Notes under the pieces: model-generated
The model's input: the letters and a program-made list of their open reading frames with translations, nothing else
Told to the model about the DNA's origin: nothing
Databases searched by the model: none
DNA from: Gnetum montanum
Taxonomy: Eukaryota; Streptophyta; Gnetopsida; Gnetales; Gnetaceae
Assembly: GCA_015680685.1 (NCBI GenBank)
Contig: MNCI01024321.1
Location: 388,530-426,508 of the forward strand
Direction of reading: 5' to 3'
DNA length: 37,979 bases
Shown: one piece after another, positions 1 to 10,982 of the stretch
Numbering within the stretch: the stretch's first letter is position 1
Layout of the letters: each line of letters begins with the position of its first letter
Translations under genes and position numbers: made by a program

Positions 1-2051
1 ATTTGGGCTACAAGCACTGGTTATGGAACTAAAATAAACATGTTCCCTCTCACTAAGGCCCTTCTCGCTTCCTACTTTCTCCTCTTTCATTTCGTCGGAA
101 CGGTGGTGGCTCTTTGGTGAAGGCATTCTTATTACTTCAAGTGGATGGATGGGCCGAATGTATTAATGTGAAGTCACTGAATGTGGTTTGTTTGAGGCTG
201 GATTTGGAATGAGATCTACTAAGTCACATTAACCATTAACACACAAAGGGCTGTACATCACCTTGTTCTTGAGATTCCATTCCATTCTCTTCTTTTCATG
301 CTTCTTTCCCCATTTATCACCTCATTGACGGTTATATTAGTAGTCTATATTTTGGTTGATGCATTGTTTTCTTTTTGATAAACTCTTGTGGTTAAGACGT
401 TAACCCTTACTTCCAAATGACATTTCCAGAGCCTACGGACTCTTTGAATGTGGGATTGTCAGGGCATTAAGGGCATGAGCCTGCTTTGGGGAGGACCCAC
501 TGGCATTCCTATTTGGTGCATCCATTAATTTCTTTCCCTTAAAAATTTATGCAATCACCAATTATTTGGTTTATTTCCATATTTGACATCTATTTTATTG
601 GCGTTGCCATTGTTTCTTTTTCTTCTTCTTTCTTATTCCTTATCTTTTTCCATTCTATCGCTACTAGAGGTTCGCTCTCAGTCATGGGGGTCCTGGTCCA
701 ATTTTTTCAATTTTTCTCTTAACCCCTACACCTCGGGTAGTCACCACCAGTATTATATCTCCAAATCTATATAAGCCATATCACAACTCAACCAATGGAC
801 CTTACACCGAAGTAAGGTGTCAATTGCATTATGATTCATTTATCCTTGCTAATATCAAACTGTGTTGTGTGTGCAAATGGCAATCATACAACAACGGATT
901 GGATCTGAAGGAAACACTTGGAATGGACTGGTGCTAAAGTAGAGGGACAAGATTGATGGCGTGCTCATGGATGGACAACAAAAGACGCAATCTTGGCGTT
1001 GGCAGTAGCAGACTTCTTCTTTTCTCTCTCTCTTCTCTCTTCTCTCTCAGCTGCCAAATAAGGCTGGATGTCAATTATGTATAGTGTTCACTCTTGTTGT
1101 CATGAACACTAGATTTTTCCATGTATTGTAATGATGATCTATTCACATGTCACCCCATCTACCATTAGTGTCATTCAAGTCAATAATCCCATACCTTCTC
1201 AATATTTTGTAAGGAACTTGAAGATGAGTTTTCATTCAGTCATGGGGGTATGATGGGACGCAATATTGCATGGGCCACGATATCGCATCAACCCCTGCGA
1301 TATTGCGTATGCGATATCGCAACCCATTGCCTTGTCTAAAAATAAGAGGCAGCTTTCCCTTGTTTCATCATCTAGATCTAGACCCTTAGCGAAACTCTGG
1401 CAGTTTTACCATTCTAGAGATTGAATAATTTCCATGTGCCCACAGTAGGAGTCTCAAAGTGAATGGATCTTTATTCGAGCAAATTGTACCTGAGCACACA
1501 TTTGTGTACGGAAATAAAGAAGAACTTTTTGATAAACCTTGCAGTGCATGGACTAAGATAAATAGGATTTAATTAATTTTAAGTGTTTAAATGCTTTCTT
1601 AGATAATTAATCTCTCTCAACCCTCAACTCCTAGTTAAGTGCATTCAGTACGACCACTTCAAGCACATGTGCTATGCTTGGTAACCCAGTAACGAATAGC
1701 GTTTTGTAATCCCAATAGTGTTGCACTAGTTCAGGGTGTTTATGGCAAGTGGGAATGGATACTGATGCTAGGACAATTAAAGCTTAGTTAGTAAAATTTA
1801 GTCACTTAGTCTCTTCACCCTTTCTCCTCTTAGCATAGGCGATAAAAAGATAAAAGACATAAAAATCACATACCTCAAACTTACTTAACCATAGAACTGT
1901 GACAATACAAGTAAGTTTGGGAGGACAACGATTGATTAACCAGAAGTGTTCCATAAGGCACATAAGCACTTAGTCCTTGGAGTTCAATCGGATCGCGCGT
2001 GTAACGCTCATATTCATATGGTTGAGTGTAGGGGTACCTCGCCACTTATCA
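1..2051 (+). mobile_element. LTR of a Ty3/gypsy-like family (copy 1), left end outside window
   Basis: This block matches, in reverse orientation, segments at 11940-12046, 24296 to about 25210 and about 28960-29480. Shared landmarks are a GGGGAGGACCCACT-type block near 495 (compare about 28995), 'cagtcatgggggta' near 1237 (compare 25065), and AATAAAG near 1515 (compare about 24785). The order upstream block, palindrome, TATA-like box, AATAAA, then an end in CA fits U3-R-U5 of a long LTR. The right end is placed at 2051 because a minus-strand RNase H reading frame starts at the next base. No internal domain lies in the block, so it may be a solo LTR or the 3' LTR of an element to the left. It contains no supportable coding region. 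Confidence 0.6.
1310..1348 (+). promoter_or_regulatory. U3 palindrome and TATA-like box of LTR copy 1
   Basis: TGCGATATCGCA at 1310-1321 is a perfect 12-bp palindrome. It follows related half-sites (GCAATATTGC, GATATCGC, GCGATATTGCG) between 1259 and 1309. About 14 bp downstream, CTAAAAATAAGAG (about 1336-1348) sits where the homologous minus-strand LTR has TTATAAATA. A poly(A) signal AATAAAG follows about 170 bp later, as expected for an R region. The promoter role is inferred from position and homology. Confidence 0.5.
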
Positions 2052-2760
2052 ATTACCAATTGAGAATCACCTTTTATGATTAAGCATGTAAATCCCCAGT
2101 TATGAGCTATCATCAAACCTCTGATTAGCCCTTCATATTCCACCACATTTTTAATGCATGGAAACTCAAAATGATAGGCAAAAGATTGAATTTTACTAGA
2201 AGAAAATATGATGATGATGGTTGTGCTAGCCCCATGTGTAGTTGAGGCTCTGTTAAGTGCATAATGGCCTCATAACCTACAAGTACATCATTGATAATGT
2301 TAACATGTTCATCAAGAAATTCAGGATCTCTGGTTGTGTTTTCTTCTAAAGGAGAAGTGGTTAACTAGTTAACTATGGCTTGACCCTTTGTGGAGGCTTG
2401 GGAAATATAGTGTAGGTCAAATTTGGCTATAATGGCCTTTCACCTAGCTATGCAGCTACTCTCATGAATGTTAGATGTGATGGTTCTTAATATGTTGTCT
2501 CTACTTATGACATTGACTTAACTCCTAATAGGTAATGCCTCCACTTCTTCAATGAAAAGACTAAAGCTAAACTATGCTTTTTGACTTTGATGTATTGAGT
2601 CTCATAGTCTACTAGTGCATGGCTGAAGGAGTAAATAAACAACTTTGCTCCACCATATCATTTTTGATAAAGCAATGAGGCTATATGAACAATCTATAGA
2701 AAACTCTACATGGAGAAATACATCAAAAAATCCCTGTAAACATCCCTCTCCTTAGTCTTC
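2052..2760 (-). pseudogene. Ty3/gypsy (Tat-type) RNase H plus second RNase H fragment
   Basis: Read on the minus strand, the segment encodes, with stops and shifts, a LALVFSLKKWRHYLLG-like RNase H segment, then VVEYEGLIRGLMIA and, at the left edge, IIKGDSQLVI. These are landmarks of the first RNase H and of the second, archaeal-type RNase H (RVT_3) found together in Tat-lineage elements. The better kept element at 35100-36030 has the same order. The frame stops right after GDSQLVI, where LTR copy 1 begins, so that LTR inserted into the second RNase H. The right limit is approximate. Confidence 0.7.
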
Positions 2761-5200
2761 TCAGTGTTCTTCTACATCACTACAACCTTGAATTGTAACT
2801 AAATAAAGTTAGCATAAAATTAAGTAAGAAGCCTTTATAGTTCCTTTGCTAGATGGTCAATAAGTACTACATTGAAAAAGAGAAATTGGGTACAAAGCAA
2901 CCTGCATTAATAGTTAGTCTCATACATTCTCTAAGTAACACATGCACATACAATATCACATATAGTATTGACATAATCCCTACTAAAGTGAGCAAATAAC
3001 TAACACATAGTTGCCAATATAATTAGTTAGGCATAATCAATCATATATCTATTACATCACATGTCTTTCACACCTCATGTATTTTCACTATCATACCCAT
3101 GCATTTAAACACATACCATACCATTAAGCATCACATAGACTATACATTTATACATTAATCATAAGACATATTACCATTATTGTGACTTACAAAGTGAAAC
3201 TAACATATACACATAACCCATGTGGTTATTATACCAACATATACACATAACTCATGTGGTCACTAGCATATCCTCACTTAATTGTGCATGTGAAACATTT
3301 CCATGAGCACTCATAATTAATCATTTGTCTATAGGTCTTTTATTAATCTTATATTTACTCAACCAATGTTGGGGTTCTTCAACCTATGACATGCAACCAC
3401 TAGCCTTCTAAAGGACTAACTATAGGAACATACACATCTATATCATGTACTAGTCATAGGGATGAACACATCCATGCTCTCCACTTTTAAGATAAGGCCT
3501 AAGACAAGAGCCTCATTGATGCATCATAGTAGAGGCCAAACCATAACTACCTCCATGGTACCTCATCACCAACTAGTCCATACTCTCATGTTAGCACTAC
3601 TCGCCAACAACCATTACAAATATCATCACAAAGACATGCACTAATTCAAGCTAACTTAAGCCATCATATGTTGCATTCATAACAAATCCCAAGTAAACAT
3701 ATAACATGACTAGACATATCTTATACTAGTAGTCACACTCACTTTGTGAAGATAATTACACAACATGGTATAACAAAATTTCTTGTTGTAAGCATATCCC
3801 TTGTACTACATATAATTTCATAGCAATGACCACTAATGTAGCCTTCAAAAAGGTCAATGCCAAAGATTAAATGAATTCCATAATTTGAAATTACGTTGAA
3901 AGATGATACGAATGATATTAATTTCACCTTAATCAAATTCCTAGAGACAAAGTTATGTGTATTTAAAGTTTATTAATAAAATAAGAAATAATAATGTTTA
4001 ATTACTGCAAGTGATAATCAAAACTCCTAGAAGCACCTTGAACAAAAAACATACTCATAATACATAATACTAAAACCATGCTGGTCACCTCAACATTACA
4101 TCTAATTTTTCCAAGTTTCAAACCATTCCATTCATTCCATATTTATTCATGCTTTGACAAACATAATCACAATTTTTTATGGTCTAATAAATTATGTATA
4201 CAAACTCAATCTTTAACCTATTTACCCCACATGCCCATATTGCATAATCATATATACTGATCCAACACAAAAATATAAGGAAAAAGTAAAGAAAACCCAC
4301 TAATTAAATTTGCTAAAGCAAAAAGTTTGAAATAAACACAACACTCTTAGAAATTTGACAAGACTTTGTTTCACTTCAAATAAATCCCATAGCTACATAT
4401 ACATGACCACAATAATCCTAAATCTAACTTCAAAGGAAAGCAAAACTCATCCCCCAAAGCTAGAAATTTACAAAAGGCTTAGAATAAAAGAAACATGCTT
4501 AATATCAAGTTTTGCTGAAGAGAAACAAAGAAAACATGAATGCAATGTGAAAGCAATAAGAAAATGATAAAATTGCTTATATAATGGGCATATTTTTTCC
4601 TTACTTCTCATCAACATGTATGCCACATAAATTTTAAAGCTAATTTACTTTTTATCTTTTAAAAAAAATTATACACATTTTCATAAGCTTAATTTTTATT
4701 TTTCTCTTTCAATACCTTGCACTTTTTAACACACAAAACAAATGCGCTATAATTCCAAATCAAAATTTGTTTGAATCTATGAGATCTCTATTAAATACAC
4801 TATGCATCTACATGTTAAAATCACATCCAAGCATCACACAACATAGTGTTACAGATACCGAAATTATACATAAACCATAAATACATATCCAATAGTTGCT
4901 CTTGTACCCAAATCAAATATCCTTGCCAACCACACTACTTGTTTGACAGTTAAGCATGTAAAGACATCATAAGCATATCATAAAAGCTAAGGCATCATAA
5001 TATATAAAGTGCAATCATAGTCCCCCACACATATATAAATCATAGTATACTTTCATAAAGATCTTGAACATGCAAATTACTACATAAACTTCAACAAAAT
5101 AAGCACTTTAATGGAATAACGGTGAAATTTTAAATTAAGTAATGGAACCCAAGTAAAAGTTTAAGTTGTAATACGTAGGTGGGCATCAAACATTGCAGGC
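2761..5200. other. AT-rich repeat-derived DNA, no recognisable gene
   Basis: No reading frame here has a family signature or convincing codon structure. The stretch is AT-rich, with many CATA and ACATA runs. One short direct duplication is visible: a 25-bp segment at about 3202-3226 recurs at about 3237-3260 with one difference. It may be more of the decayed element whose RNase H lies at 2052-2760, but no pol motif was found. Confidence 0.4.
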
Positions 5201-8200
5201 CCTAAAATCGTACATCAACCTTACGAGTTTGGTCTAAAATTTTAATTTTGCTTCCAGTGCCTTTCTGTTATATCGTATAAACCGCTTTTATGTGTTTTTC
5301 TGTAGAATTAGTTGATCGGAATATGAGCCCAAAATAAGAGATATATTATTGCACTTGCTGGAAAAGGTACGAACAAATGCTGTACCTTTTGAGTTTTGAG
5401 CTATGCAGAAGCAGTTGTCCGTGTGAAGACGCAACACAAGACTTCTCCATTATTGCAACCTTGCATTCTGCTTCCAACAGTGGAATTTAGTTAGTAGTCA
5501 GGAAGAAAGCACCAGAGTAGTAGGATGATCGCAGGCTAAGGGGTTTTCAGAGTAAACGCAAGATACAGTATCATCCAGGCCCGCCAAAACTTGCAAGTAT
5601 CGTCCACCAACAAAGCATATGCATTAAGCATAATGGTGTTTTACTGTTTTCAGCCAAGGCTCAGAGAAGACATAAGGTGTTACCCAGTTCGATGGAAAAG
5701 CAAAAGTAGAGTCTTATAATGTTAAAAAGCCAGTTAAAATACAGTGTTCTTGTCTGTAATACCACAATTTTAACCGGATTATATAATCATGCCATCACAC
5801 TACCATAGCAAGTCAGTATTCCTTGCAAAAACATTCCACGGCGCATGCTCGGCAATTGTCCGAAACAATTTTACAAGACCAACGTACGCCAATCATTTGT
5901 GCCAACAGCACCGCCTGTGAGGCTGGTATATTTTTACATCAAAATCATTGCACACTTTCACAGGTTCTTGCGCGTAAATCCCTAACAGAGACATGGTATG
6001 GCTTGCAAAATGACTTCTCGCACCTCAGCCGTTACCGTCCTTTAATTTGTTAAAACCTCGACACTCTCAATTGGGTTCAACATTATTTGCAGCTGCTGAC
6101 GTGCGGCTTGCCTCACCGTGTAAGCTATACCTAAGGCTGTGACTTACAGGATCGAAGATACAATTATTTAAATGCGTTTATTTCTATCGATTTCCCTGTC
6201 ACGTCTAATAATTTCGAAGGCGAAGAGTCAAACTTATGATAGACGACCCAAGCAGAGTTCCAATGGCATTATAGTCAGACAAGAATATTGAGAAACTAGA
6301 CCCATCATTCAACTTATGGAAAAGCTTAATAGTTTAGAATCTAGACTCACCATTAACTTTATGGAAAACCTTAATAGCGTAGATCTGCCGTGAAATAACA
6401 AGTTTTGACGAGAGAGTTACAGCCCATCTAACTATCACACCAAAAGCAAAGTAGAAACCATAAAGTCACGGCATACTTAATTAGAAAGCCACCGCGTAAT
6501 TAAGAAGCTGTGCTGGCGGTGGTCTTGGCTTGTGATTGCGATAGGTTAGGAGGTTAACTTCACAGTATATCGTCACAAGGGAGTTGATAAGTAGACTAAA
6601 TGTCATTGTAACCCAACTAATACAAAGTCCTCGTTAAATATTTTATCTAATTTAAGAAACAATGTCGATCCAACCATGAGGCAGGCAGCCTGTGATATCT
6701 TGTGCCCCCACCAATTGTGGTTGTGGGACCATCAAAATGGATTATATATAAAATTAGGAAAAGAAAATTCCATCTATTGGTTATGATTTATGACGTGAAA
6801 GAATAGTTAACGTTACAAGTCGATTGTTTGTATAGCCAAAACTTTTCGTATTAATGTTTCATTAATCGTTTGCTACGGGCCTACTACCAGTAGTACTTCC
6901 AATTTCCAATTGCTACTTTTAACAGGTGTTTGCTGTGCCCAATCGCAACATCCGAAACTTTTTGCCTTCACACATCCAAAATTTGTTTCATCGTTTGTCT
7001 CAAATCGAAAACATTTTTTTCTTCCCTCTCTCTTCTCGTAACTTCATTGATCGTTGAGCAATGGGCACGGGCAGGGGTGCGGGCATCGTAAGCGTTACAA
7101 CAGTCCAAGAAAATCCACAGTTGTCCTACCACCGCTGTCATTTCTGCGAGTAGCAGAGCAGTGGTCATGAAACGCTGTGCAAAAATGATGAACGCCATCG
7201 AGAGACGTCAGTCAAAGATGAGATTGCCTTTATTTTTTATTTTTAACGAAAACATGTGGGATTGCTTTATCATACTAAATAATCTGCTGTCCGTGAACCA
7301 CCACGTTGATTTGGCTCTCTGTGAATCACACGACATTCAAGGACCGTAAGCGAAATTAGTTCTTTGGTTTGAACGGCAGCGGCAGAACTTTGGGACATGC
7401 AAGGAGATAATCGAGATAAAAACCCGTCGACATATACGCCGGACTGCCCAATTACACTATTATTTGTACGCCATTTCTCATGCAACGACCACCATGCAAA
7501 TGCGTAGGCTTTTATTTTCAAAAAACACGGTTGGAACATTCGGTTACAGAACAATTCAGTAAGCTCTCTGGTAAAGTAAGCCTGGATTTCAGAGGTTCTT
7601 ACATATAATTGATACAAGCTGCTGGTTATACGGACTTTGCGCTTCCAATTTCAATTCGAGATATGAGAAGTTGAGAAAAACTTTGCTATGGCTTTCCAAT
7701 AATAACAAAACATACGCTTCCCAAGTTTCATTTGTTTGCTTAGGACTTCGGAGAAACAAGCAGAGTTGCTCATGAATTATCAATTTATCAAAGTTGATTC
7801 TGTATCAAGTTAGGAAAATGTTCATTGACAATGAACTACCAGTAAACGCAGACGCAGTGTCCTGACATGTAATACATTAGTAAAAACGTCTTTTAACAGA
7901 CTAGTTTAAAGACAACCAAATACACTAGGACTATACTATATTCAGACTGTAGGTATTATTTATTTCTTTCCATTTGGACGTTCTTGATAACCTGTGAAAT
8001 TGTGCATGTACATCTGTAACAAAAGGCGAGGTCGATATTAATCATATTATCGTTATTGATACTTAGCCATGAATCTTGTTGTCACAGACACAATTATAAA
8101 CCGTTGAATTGAAGAAAATACAAACATCCAACATCCTTCATAACGTCGCAATTTAGATGTTAGAATTTATTTCTACGGTTCTGAGCAACATGGCAAGATG

Positions 8201-8669
8201 TCCGTGTAACTATATTTAACAGACTCTATAAACTGAAACTAAAATGAAATTTGATTACCTCTGTCGATCAAAAAGTAGATTCATTTTATCGAAATTAAAT
8301 AAAGATCCAACAACGTAGCTAAGTACCACTGGATAGCTAAAAACCCATAAAAACTTTTGTTCCCATTGTTATACTATTGTTGTATATGTACAGTCACAAG
8401 ACAGTAAACTGACATGAACCAACATGGTAACATGTTCCAGCATTTAATATAATTCAACTGAACTAGTAAACTCATTAGACTCTGTAAATTGAACTGACTG
8501 TTCTTTTACGACGCTTGGATGTCTTGAGAATGAGTTAATGCCCCCATAATTCTGTAATGATTGTGGACAGCACTGTCATATACGTTATCTATGGCACACA
8601 TGAATATATTTCAGGTGACCTGCTAAAGCATCAACAAAACACAACACAGTACACTCCTGATTTAAAACC
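5201..8669. other. Intergenic DNA downstream of the KCS gene, nothing recognised
   Basis: The composition is more even than in the flanking repeat blocks, with no obvious LTR, pol motif or tandem array, so this may be low-copy sequence. Open frames at 5823-6053 (+) and 7270-7617 (-) show no family motif, splice framework or compositional shift and are not called. Confidence 0.4.
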
Positions 8670-8745
8670 CTTACCCCACAGACGATACATGATTCCAAAA
8701 CCCCACACAGACGATACATGATTCCAAAACCCCACACAGACGACC
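8670..8745. repeat. Short tandem repeat, 29-bp unit
   Basis: The unit CAGACGATACATGATTCCAA plus AACCCCACA occurs twice in tandem, and a third partial copy (CCCCACACAGACGA) follows. It lies about 90 bp beyond the KCS poly(A) signal, outside the likely transcript. Confidence 0.75.
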
Positions 8746-8833
8746 TCCCCGTTGCTGCAGGTCTGCAGTTCTTGTGCAACCGGAAAACCGAAAAGAAAAA
8801 AAAAACAGTTATAGAGATGTCTAGGGTTTAGAA

Positions 8834-8839
8834 TTTATT
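8834..8839 (-). terminator. Canonical poly(A) signal AATAAA of the KCS gene
   Basis: Plus-strand TTTATT reads AATAAA on the KCS strand, about 58 bp after the TAG stop. Position and sequence fit a plant near-upstream element; cleavage would be expected roughly 10-30 bp further on. Confidence 0.55.
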
Positions 8840-8896
8840 AAAAACCATTGGGCTCCGGTTTTAAATTTCCAACACTGCAGCAACAAGACCCTGAGC

Positions 8897-10312
8897 CTAA
8901 ACTCTGACCATCATCCGGGGCAGAGGGGGACATTCTCCACGCTCGAGAGCCTGGATGTAGCCAATAATTTCGGGCAAATCCTCATCCGAAAACCGATTCC
9001 TGGTATCGCAGGGGTAGCGATGGATGACGTCGTCCCAGACATTAAAGGCCTCGGGATGGGCCTCCCGGAGCACCTCCCACACGCCGAAGTTACAGTCGAA
9101 GCCGGCACCGAGCGCAATCTGCCACAGTCGATCCCCAGGACGGAGGCGCTTCTTGGCATCCATGTACGCCACCTCGTACCAAATCCCCGAGGGTGCCGTG
9201 TTCCCAAATCGATGCAGAGCCATGCGAGAAGGCTCCAGATCGTAATCCGTCAACCCCAGATTCTTCCCCACGCCGGTGACCACGGCTCTGCCTCCGGGCT
9301 GAATGCAGAAATGCTCGAACGCACCACGGAAATTCGGTACATACGGCGTGATTTTCCGGCGACTGAGACGCGGGAGCAGCATGTTAAAATACACGTACCG
9401 CAGCTGCTCGCTCAGCGGCAGAACTTTGGGAGCCAGGCTCCTCAGATTCCGGCGTACGGCTTCGCCGGCGACGTCGACGAGGCAGCGTTGGAGGGAGATT
9501 CCGTACATTCCGGCGTCGTCCTCGGTGCTGGCCACGCAGCCGTAGGCGTCATCGGTGGAGTAGGTGGTGCGTACCACGTGGCGCAGGCGCATTCGCGAAC
9601 GACGTGCCTCGCTGGCGCGGTTGGAGAGCAGAAGGGCGTAGCCGCCGACGCGGAAGAGGCAGCTGGTGACCATCATGCTCTTATCGTTGCCCCTGTAGTT
9701 GCTGTTGATGGGCTCCGTTCCAAGCACCAGCGCGTACGATTCCGGATAACACGACAGAAAATCCTTGGCAACGGATACGCCGGTTAGGCTTGCCGAGCAG
9801 CCCAGGCCGGAAAGATTGAAGGACTTAATGTTTTGCCGCATCTTGTAGCGGTGTACCACCCACGCTGCAGGCGAAGGCTCCGTGGCGAAGGTGCTGACGG
9901 TCACGATGAGGACGTCGATTTGCGCCGGTTTCACGCCGGTTTTCGAGAAGAGATCGTCCAGAACCGCCGTGAAGGCCTCCTCCAATTCCTCGCGGGTTTC
10001 GTCGAGAGTGGAGTGCGTTTTCTCGGAGAGGATGAACTTGGAGACGCAGGTTTCCTCGCCCAGGCCGGAGCGCAAGTGAATCCGCCACTGCAGATCCAGG
10101 CGCTCTGCCGTCAGCGGTTGCTGATTGATTGCGAAGTAGATGCTGGCCTCCGTGTTGAGCCTGAGCTCATCGGGCGGACGGTAACAGCTATAGTCCAGCA
10201 GGTAGCACTGCCGCCCACGACTGCGGCTGTAGTTCACTAGTTTCAGCGCCACCGCCACCACCACCGCCACCGCCACTGATATCTGCAATAGTAGCGAAAG
10301 ATGCAGCTCCAT
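8897..10312 (-). CDS. KCS: 3-ketoacyl-CoA synthase (KCS), divergent, possibly non-catalytic
   Basis: KCS enzymes sit in the endoplasmic reticulum and condense malonyl-CoA with a long-chain acyl-CoA, the first step of very-long-chain fatty-acid elongation for waxes, suberin and sphingolipids. The frame gives 471 residues without an intron. The start is the ATG at 10310-10312; the open frame continues upstream only to a GTG. Residues about 2-26 form one hydrophobic segment; many KCS proteins have two. The FAE1/CUT1-type domain follows (CYLLDYSCYRPPDE; SFNLSGLGCSAS with nucleophile Cys172; VLPLSEQ; HFCI; HRFGN; WQIALGAGF). Conserved: Cys172, His334, His367, Asn371. Two family histidines are changed: Thr250 in VRTT (family VRTH) and Gln338 in HFCIQ (family HFCIH). 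About 35 residues follow the HRYP motif near the usual C-terminus. The frame is GC-rich in an AT-rich setting. The GVGKNLGL segment recalls the KCS12/KCS19-like group, but subfamily is uncertain. Confidence 0.93.
   Translation of the reverse strand: MELHLSLLLQISVAVAVVVAVALKLVNYSRSRGRQCYLLDYSCYRPPDELRLNTEASIYFAINQQPLTAERLDLQWRIHLRSGLGEETCVSKFILSEKTHSTLDETREELEEAFTAVLDDLFSKTGVKPAQIDVLIVTVSTFATEPSPAAWVVHRYKMRQNIKSFNLSGLGCSASLTGVSVAKDFLSCYPESYALVLGTEPINSNYRGNDKSMMVTSCLFRVGGYALLLSNRASEARRSRMRLRHVVRTTYSTDDAYGCVASTEDDAGMYGISLQRCLVDVAGEAVRRNLRSLAPKVLPLSEQLRYVYFNMLLPRLSRRKITPYVPNFRGAFEHFCIQPGGRAVVTGVGKNLGLTDYDLEPSRMALHRFGNTAPSGIWYEVAYMDAKKRLRPGDRLWQIALGAGFDCNFGVWEVLREAHPEAFNVWDDVIHRYPCDTRNRFSDEDLPEIIGYIQALERGECPPLPRMMVRV
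10247..10277 (-). repeat. GCC/ACC microsatellite encoding the KCS membrane helix
   Basis: A near-perfect run of GCCACC/ACCACC triplets (minus strand GGTGGC) encodes VAVAVVVAVA, the core of the single predicted membrane segment. Triplet gain or loss here would change helix length without breaking the frame. Confidence 0.7.
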
Positions 10313-10516
10313 ATTTGCTTGATAATTGCAACAATCCCGATGCTGTAGATTTATAGATCTAGTGGACACTTGAATGGGCACCCACTGCGCTACCGGGTTG
10401 CTGTTTTCATGCAGTTGGAGGCCATTAAAAAACTTTGAATTAGAAAGCCCTTAGGGTGTAGGGTATGTGGTCAGGAGTCAGGTGGGTAGAGTCTGAAGGT
10501 TCTGGGCTGGGGACCG

Positions 10517-10523
10517 TTTTATA
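10517..10523 (-). promoter_or_regulatory. Candidate TATA box of the KCS gene
   Basis: TATAAAA on the minus strand (GATATAAAAC context) lies about 205 bp upstream of the chosen ATG. A start site about 30 bp downstream would give a 5' leader of about 175 bases. No better match lies between it and the ATG. Confidence 0.5.
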
Positions 10524-10856
10524 TCATTTATTTTTCAAAGCAAATGTGAAAAATAGCGTACATATTCGTATTTCGTAGGATACCAAAGTTTATCAGCAGT
10601 GATTCCACTATTGCAGATGCATCCGCCGTGGCACACCGTACACCGTACACATTACACAATCGCCTGCTAAGACTTGTCAGATCTTATGATCCGATGACAA
10701 AATGAAGCGGATTCAAAGCCTAGGAGATCCCGCCGCTATATTTATTATTATTATAACTAAAAAGGCTAAGCAAACGGAACATATGGCATTGATATGAATT
10801 TTAACTTGCCTAGATTGTTACATTTTGGACATTGGTTGTCTTTCATAAATGATTTG

Positions 10857-10982
10857 AATGCTTTTTCTTCGCAGTTCACTGTTCAATCCCTAACATCCAA
10901 TGCTTTTTCTTCGCAGTTGACTGTTCAATACCTAACATCCAATGCTTTTTCTTCGCAGTTGACTGTTCAATACCTAACATCC
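10857..10982 (+). repeat. 42-bp tandem repeat, three copies, each with a splice-acceptor-like motif
   Basis: Units start at 10857, 10899 and 10941 and differ at only a few positions. Each contains CTTTTTCTTCGCAG, a pyrimidine tract ending in CAG, and ends in CCTAACATCC, whose CTAAC resembles a branch point. In copies 2 and 3 the branch-like A of the preceding unit lies about 23 bases upstream of the AG. The unit is 14 codons long and stays open on the plus strand (10794-11021), but no protein family is recognised. Confidence 0.85.

Noticed and set aside
5823-6053. 76-codon open frame on the plus strand
   Set aside because: No homology cue, no promoter or splice context; length is expected by chance.
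7270-7617. 115-codon open frame on the minus strand
   Set aside because: No recognised motif and no supporting signals; cannot be told from chance.
9020-9787. Long open frame (255 codons) on the plus strand
   Set aside because: It lies fully antisense to the KCS coding sequence and is a by-product of its high GC content; no motif.
8897-10312. KCS as a recent bacterial or fungal transfer because of its GC content
   Set aside because: The FAE1/CUT1-type domain is a plant family, and intronless GC-rich KCS genes are common in plants.
10313-10381. Upstream extension of the KCS frame by 23 residues
   Set aside because: It opens with GTG, not ATG, and adds nothing KCS-like; the first ATG at 10310-10312 begins directly before the membrane segment.
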